Positions 5,668 to 7,654 of a stretch of DNA of 7,654 nt are shown here, piece after piece. Each line of letters starts with the position of its first letter. The stretch's first letter is position 1. Location: contig CAYYNP010000401.1 of NCBI GenBank assembly GCA_964472545.1, positions 1 to 7,654 on the forward strand, in the 5' to 3' direction. The translations under genes were made by a program, and so were the position numbers. This stretch comes from CAYYNP01 sp964472545. GTDB lineage: Bacteria; Planctomycetota; Planctomycetia; Pirellulales; Thermoguttaceae. The notes beneath the pieces were generated by a model. The model worked only from the letters and a program-made list of their open reading frames with translations, ran no database searches and was not told the origin of the DNA.

Positions 5668-6660
5668 ATGGCTGCCAGAGTACGTAGAACCAGCGGTTTC
5701 ACGCTCGTGGAGTTGCTCGTCGTCATCGCCATCATCGGCACTCTTGTGGGGCTGATCATGCCTGCGATCGCCTCCGTGCGCGAGTCGGGCCGCCGAGCCA
5801 CCTGCGTGAACAACCTCAAGGAATTGGGCACGGCATCCACAAACCACGTGACCAGCCAGGGCCACTACCCCTCCAGCGGATGGGGCGGGCGGTGGACCGG
5901 TGACCCCAACCGGGGTTTCCGCGAAAAACAGCCCGGCGGCTGGGCCTTCAACCTGTTGCCCTATCTCGAAGAACAGAACATTCACGACATCGGCAAGGTG
6001 AACAGGGCCGGTGCCGTGGCCAACCGCACCGAACTCGCGCGGCAGCGGGGTTCGGTCTTGGCGGTGCTGATTTGCCCCAGCCGGCGCCGGCCGATCGGCT
6101 ATCCCGGCGGCAGCAACTGTGTCAACGCCAGCCAGCCCACCAACCTGGCCAAGACCGACTACGCGGCCAACGGCGGCTCGGTCGTCTTGCAGGGCCCGGG
6201 CCCGGAAACGAGTTGTCTGAACCAGTACCCGAACTGCAGTTGGAGCACCCCGGACGACCGTCTGCGGCGAGACTTCAGCGGTATTTCTGGCGAGCGGAGC
6301 AGGATCACGCCGGAACACGTCGACGACGGCGATAGCAACACGTATCTGATTGGCGAGAAGTACCTCAACCCCAGGCATTACGCGTCGGGCCGGTCGCCCG
6401 GCGACTTGAACTCGGCGTATCAGGGCAACGACGGGAGCAACAACCGCTGGACCGCACGAGGGATGGAGCCGCGGCGCGACACCCCCATGGTCGACGACGC
6501 CCGCCGTTTCGGCAGCGCCCACAACTCCGGCTTCCACGTCGTGATGTGCGACTTCTCGGTCCAGCAGGTCAACTACAACATCCATTCGGACGCCCACATG
6601 CGGCTGGGCAATCGCCGCGACGGTCAGCCGCCTGACAAGAGTGCGTTCAGGCAGCCGTAA
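5668..6660 (+). CDS. DUF1559-type pseudopilin with prepilin N-terminal methylation signal
   Basis: This is a type IV pilin-like protein (330 aa) of the DUF1559 family, which is greatly expanded in planctomycetes. The prepilin leader is short and basic (MAARVRRTSG), with cleavage expected between Gly10 and Phe11, Glu at mature position 5 (Glu15), and a hydrophobic helix to about residue 35. Family landmarks follow: CVNNLKELGTA (46-56), GWAFNLLPYLEEQN (91-104), ICPSRRRP (135-142), DYAANGG (164-170), GDSNTYLIGEKY (221-232), and a C-terminal region at 284-320. The usual family signature H-X9-DG appears here as H285-X9-D295-F296, with Phe in place of Gly. It would be inserted in the inner membrane, processed by a prepilin peptidase, and exposed outside the cytoplasm. 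The exact role of DUF1559 proteins is not established. It shares a strong promoter with the lipoprotein gene 47 bp downstream. Confidence 0.93.
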   Translation: MAARVRRTSGFTLVELLVVIAIIGTLVGLIMPAIASVRESGRRATCVNNLKELGTASTNHVTSQGHYPSSGWGGRWTGDPNRGFREKQPGGWAFNLLPYLEEQNIHDIGKVNRAGAVANRTELARQRGSVLAVLICPSRRRPIGYPGGSNCVNASQPTNLAKTDYAANGGSVVLQGPGPETSCLNQYPNCSWSTPDDRLRRDFSGISGERSRITPEHVDDGDSNTYLIGEKYLNPRHYASGRSPGDLNSAYQGNDGSNNRWTARGMEPRRDTPMVDDARRFGSAHNSGFHVVMCDFSVQQVNYNIHSDAHMRLGNRRDGQPPDKSAFRQP

Positions 6661-6691
6661 CGCCGGCCTCTTTGGTAGTGTCTCGTAGTCG

Positions 6692-6697
6692 AAGGAG
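6692..6697 (+). promoter_or_regulatory. Ribosome binding site that fixes the lipoprotein start
   Basis: AAGGAG lies ten bases before ATG 6708. The frame extends back to a TTG at 6672, but that start has no such site and would add a basic 12-residue extension before the signal peptide. A TTG directly precedes the ATG at 6705 and is less likely. Confidence 0.65.
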
Positions 6698-6707
6698 CGG
6701 TTCATTG

Positions 6708-7319
6708 ATGCAAGGGCGAGCAGCGGGTTGGTTGGCGGTGGCGATCGGTTTGATCGTTTGGACGGGGTGTAGCTGTTCGGGAGTTCCGCCGGCGGCCGAA
6801 GCGCCGTCGCTCGATCCCGACGCAGTGGCCGCCGCTGCCATGGCCCAGGTCGATTCCAGCGGCGACGGCCAACTCGACGAGAAGGAACTGGCGAAGTGCC
6901 CACCGCTATTGGCGTCGCTCTCGCGGATCGATACCGACGGCGACAAGAAGATCTCCACCGCCGAGATCTCCGACCGCGTCAAGGCGTGGACCGAGTCCGA
7001 CACGGCCATGGTGTCTGGCGCCACGCGGATCGCGCTCGACGATGAGCCGCTCTCCGGCGCCACGGTGACCTTCGTGCCGGAGGCCTTCCTCGGCGACGCC
7101 TATCAGTCCTGCTCCGGAACCACCGACGACGACGGCAACGTGGTGGTCCAAGGCCCCGACGAAGAGGCCAACCCGGGAATGATCTACCTGGGGTTCTACC
7201 GCGTCCAGATCACCGGCGGCAACAAGACCGTGCCGGCTCGTTTTGGCGAAGAGACCGAACTCGGATTCGAGGCGGCTCCGGACGTCGCCAACGACGGGTT
7301 CTATCTGTCGACCAAGTAG
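6708..7319 (+). CDS. Lipoprotein with two EF-hands and a carboxypeptidase-regulatory-like domain
   Basis: This is a small predicted lipoprotein (203 aa). A signal peptide (RAAGWLAVAIGLIVWTGC, 4-21) ends at Cys21, the likely lipidated residue; the lipobox is loose (Trp at -3, Thr -2, Gly -1), and Cys23 follows. After a Pro/Ala-rich spacer come two EF-hand calcium loops: DSSGDGQLDEKE (49-60, fully canonical) and DTDGDKKISTAE (75-86, canonical except Lys for Gly at loop position 6). Residues 101-203 resemble the planctomycete carboxypeptidase-regulatory-like domain with a transthyretin fold: VSGATRIALDDEPLSGATV (102-120), TTDDDGNVVVQG, and YRVQITGG. Such lipoproteins commonly follow DUF1559 pseudopilin genes, but most that I know of lack EF-hands, so calcium control of this partner is an inference worth noting. 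It is probably co-transcribed with the pseudopilin gene 47 bp upstream. It could anchor or stabilise the pseudopilin at the membrane; no function is proven. Confidence 0.88.
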   Translation: MQGRAAGWLAVAIGLIVWTGCSCSGVPPAAEAPSLDPDAVAAAAMAQVDSSGDGQLDEKELAKCPPLLASLSRIDTDGDKKISTAEISDRVKAWTESDTAMVSGATRIALDDEPLSGATVTFVPEAFLGDAYQSCSGTTDDDGNVVVQGPDEEANPGMIYLGFYRVQITGGNKTVPARFGEETELGFEAAPDVANDGFYLSTK

Positions 7320-7573
7320 CGCCCGCAGACGCAGACCGCAACCTACGCCGCCGCCTCGACGGAACGGTGTTGGAGCTTCTCGAGTTCTGCCCCAAAGACC
7401 TCTACGACACGATTCGCAGGCCGACCGGTCCGCTCGAATCCGACGTTCAATCGTGCGTGGAGCGAATCAAATGGGCAACTGCCGAATCGGGCAGCGAGAA
7501 AGACCGGCACAGAAAGAAACTGGCACGATACCCGCACGAATCGGCTCGTAAGCGGCAGAACACCAATACGAAA

Positions 7574-7602
7574 GCCTCGCAAGACACGAGGCCCTGCGAG
7601 GC
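7574..7602. repeat. Stem-loop with two alternative right arms
   Basis: GCCTCGCA (7574-7581) pairs perfectly with TGCGAGGC (7595-7602) over a 13-base loop. The first six bases can instead pair with CGAGGC at 7587-7592 over a 7-base loop, because CGAGGC occurs twice. No U-run follows on either strand. It could be a factor-dependent transcription end for the lipoprotein unit, 255 bp after its stop, or a copy of a dispersed palindromic element. Confidence 0.5.
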
Positions 7603-7628
7603 ATGACGTTGTGGTGTTAACCACCCAA

Positions 7629-7650
7629 GCGGAGGGCAAGGGACTCGAAC
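7629..7650 (-). pseudogene. 3'-end fragment resembling tRNA-Ser (possible att site)
   Basis: Read on the minus strand from 7650, this matches the end of a tRNA: G then the T-loop TTCGAGT, the T-stem 3' strand CCCTT, the acceptor 3' strand GCCCTCC, and a G at the discriminator position, which is the serine identity base. The encoded 3' end continues CTT, not CCA. The T-stem 5' strand should be AAGGG but reads ATCCG, so only the innermost and outermost pairs form and the tRNA is broken just inside the T-arm. The rest would lie beyond 7654. A broken 3' half is typical of the duplicated attachment site left by an integrated element. It may also be a decayed tRNA or an artefact of the sequence end. 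Confidence 0.4.
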
Positions 7651-7654
7651 GGAT

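Larger units (their letters stand above)
7320..7654. other. 335-bp region without a convincing gene
   Basis: Short open frames on both strands here lack ribosome binding sites, recognisable motifs and plausible protein composition. The region holds a small inverted repeat (CTGCC 7479-7483 with GGCAG 7490-7494), the stem-loop at 7574-7602 and the tRNA-like remnant at 7629-7650. The AT content is higher than in the flanking gene. No U-run terminator follows the lipoprotein gene. Confidence 0.6.

Noticed and set aside
5575..6903. Minus-strand open frame of 442 codons opposite the pseudopilin gene
   Set aside because: It is antisense to a confident gene that has a consensus promoter, ribosome binding site and prepilin signal.
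7343..7639. 98-codon minus-strand frame (and an overlapping 79-codon plus-strand frame) in the 3' region
   Set aside because: Neither has a Shine-Dalgarno or recognisable motif, and the minus-strand frame runs through the stem-loop and into the tRNA-like remnant.

Overview
The window looks like chromosomal DNA of a high-GC planctomycete, most likely a Pirellulales-type bacterium. The strongest clue is a DUF1559 pseudopilin-type gene followed at once by a small lipoprotein with a carboxypeptidase-regulatory-like (transthyretin-fold) domain, a gene pair typical of that phylum. A complete lipid A gene (lpxB) shows a Gram-negative, LPS-type envelope. The long exported GHL10-family hydrolase-like protein also fits. 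The taxonomic call is inference from gene families and composition; no rRNA gene is present.

Layout. Positions 1-69 are a C-rich tandem repeat that may also encode the Pro/Ala-rich tail of an upstream gene, its TGA overlapping the lpxB ATG. lpxB runs 66-1337 (+). After a 96-bp gap with a good extended -10 element comes a GTG-started site-2-type (M50) membrane metalloprotease, 1434-2201 (+). A 133-bp convergent spacer (2202-2334) holds two related stem-loops. On the minus strand a two-gene unit follows: a four-helix membrane protein of unknown function (5364-4801), then, 39 bp downstream, a large exported multidomain protein with a C-terminal GHL10 barrel (4761-2335). A divergent control region (5365-5667) carries a perfect consensus sigma-70 promoter facing right. 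That promoter should drive the pseudopilin gene (5668-6660) and the EF-hand lipoprotein gene (6708-7319). The last 335 bp hold no convincing gene, but contain a stem-loop with two alternative pairings and, at the very edge, a minus-strand match to the 3' end of a serine tRNA that may be an integration-site scar.

How the genes fit together. Nearly everything is envelope- or export-related: lipid A synthesis, intramembrane proteolysis, an exported carbohydrate-active candidate with a membrane partner, a type IV pilin-like secreted or membrane protein, and a calcium-binding lipoprotein. Four transcription units are suggested: lpxB with its upstream gene, the protease alone, the minus-strand pair, and the pseudopilin-lipoprotein pair.

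I found no CRISPR array, transposase, toxin-antitoxin pair, recognisable defence genes or biosynthetic cluster. The most unusual items are the EF-hand/transthyretin fusion lipoprotein, the altered H-X9-DG motif of the pseudopilin, the exported GHL10 protein with its cysteine cluster, the G-quadruplex-prone tract at the lpxB start, and the tRNA remnant.
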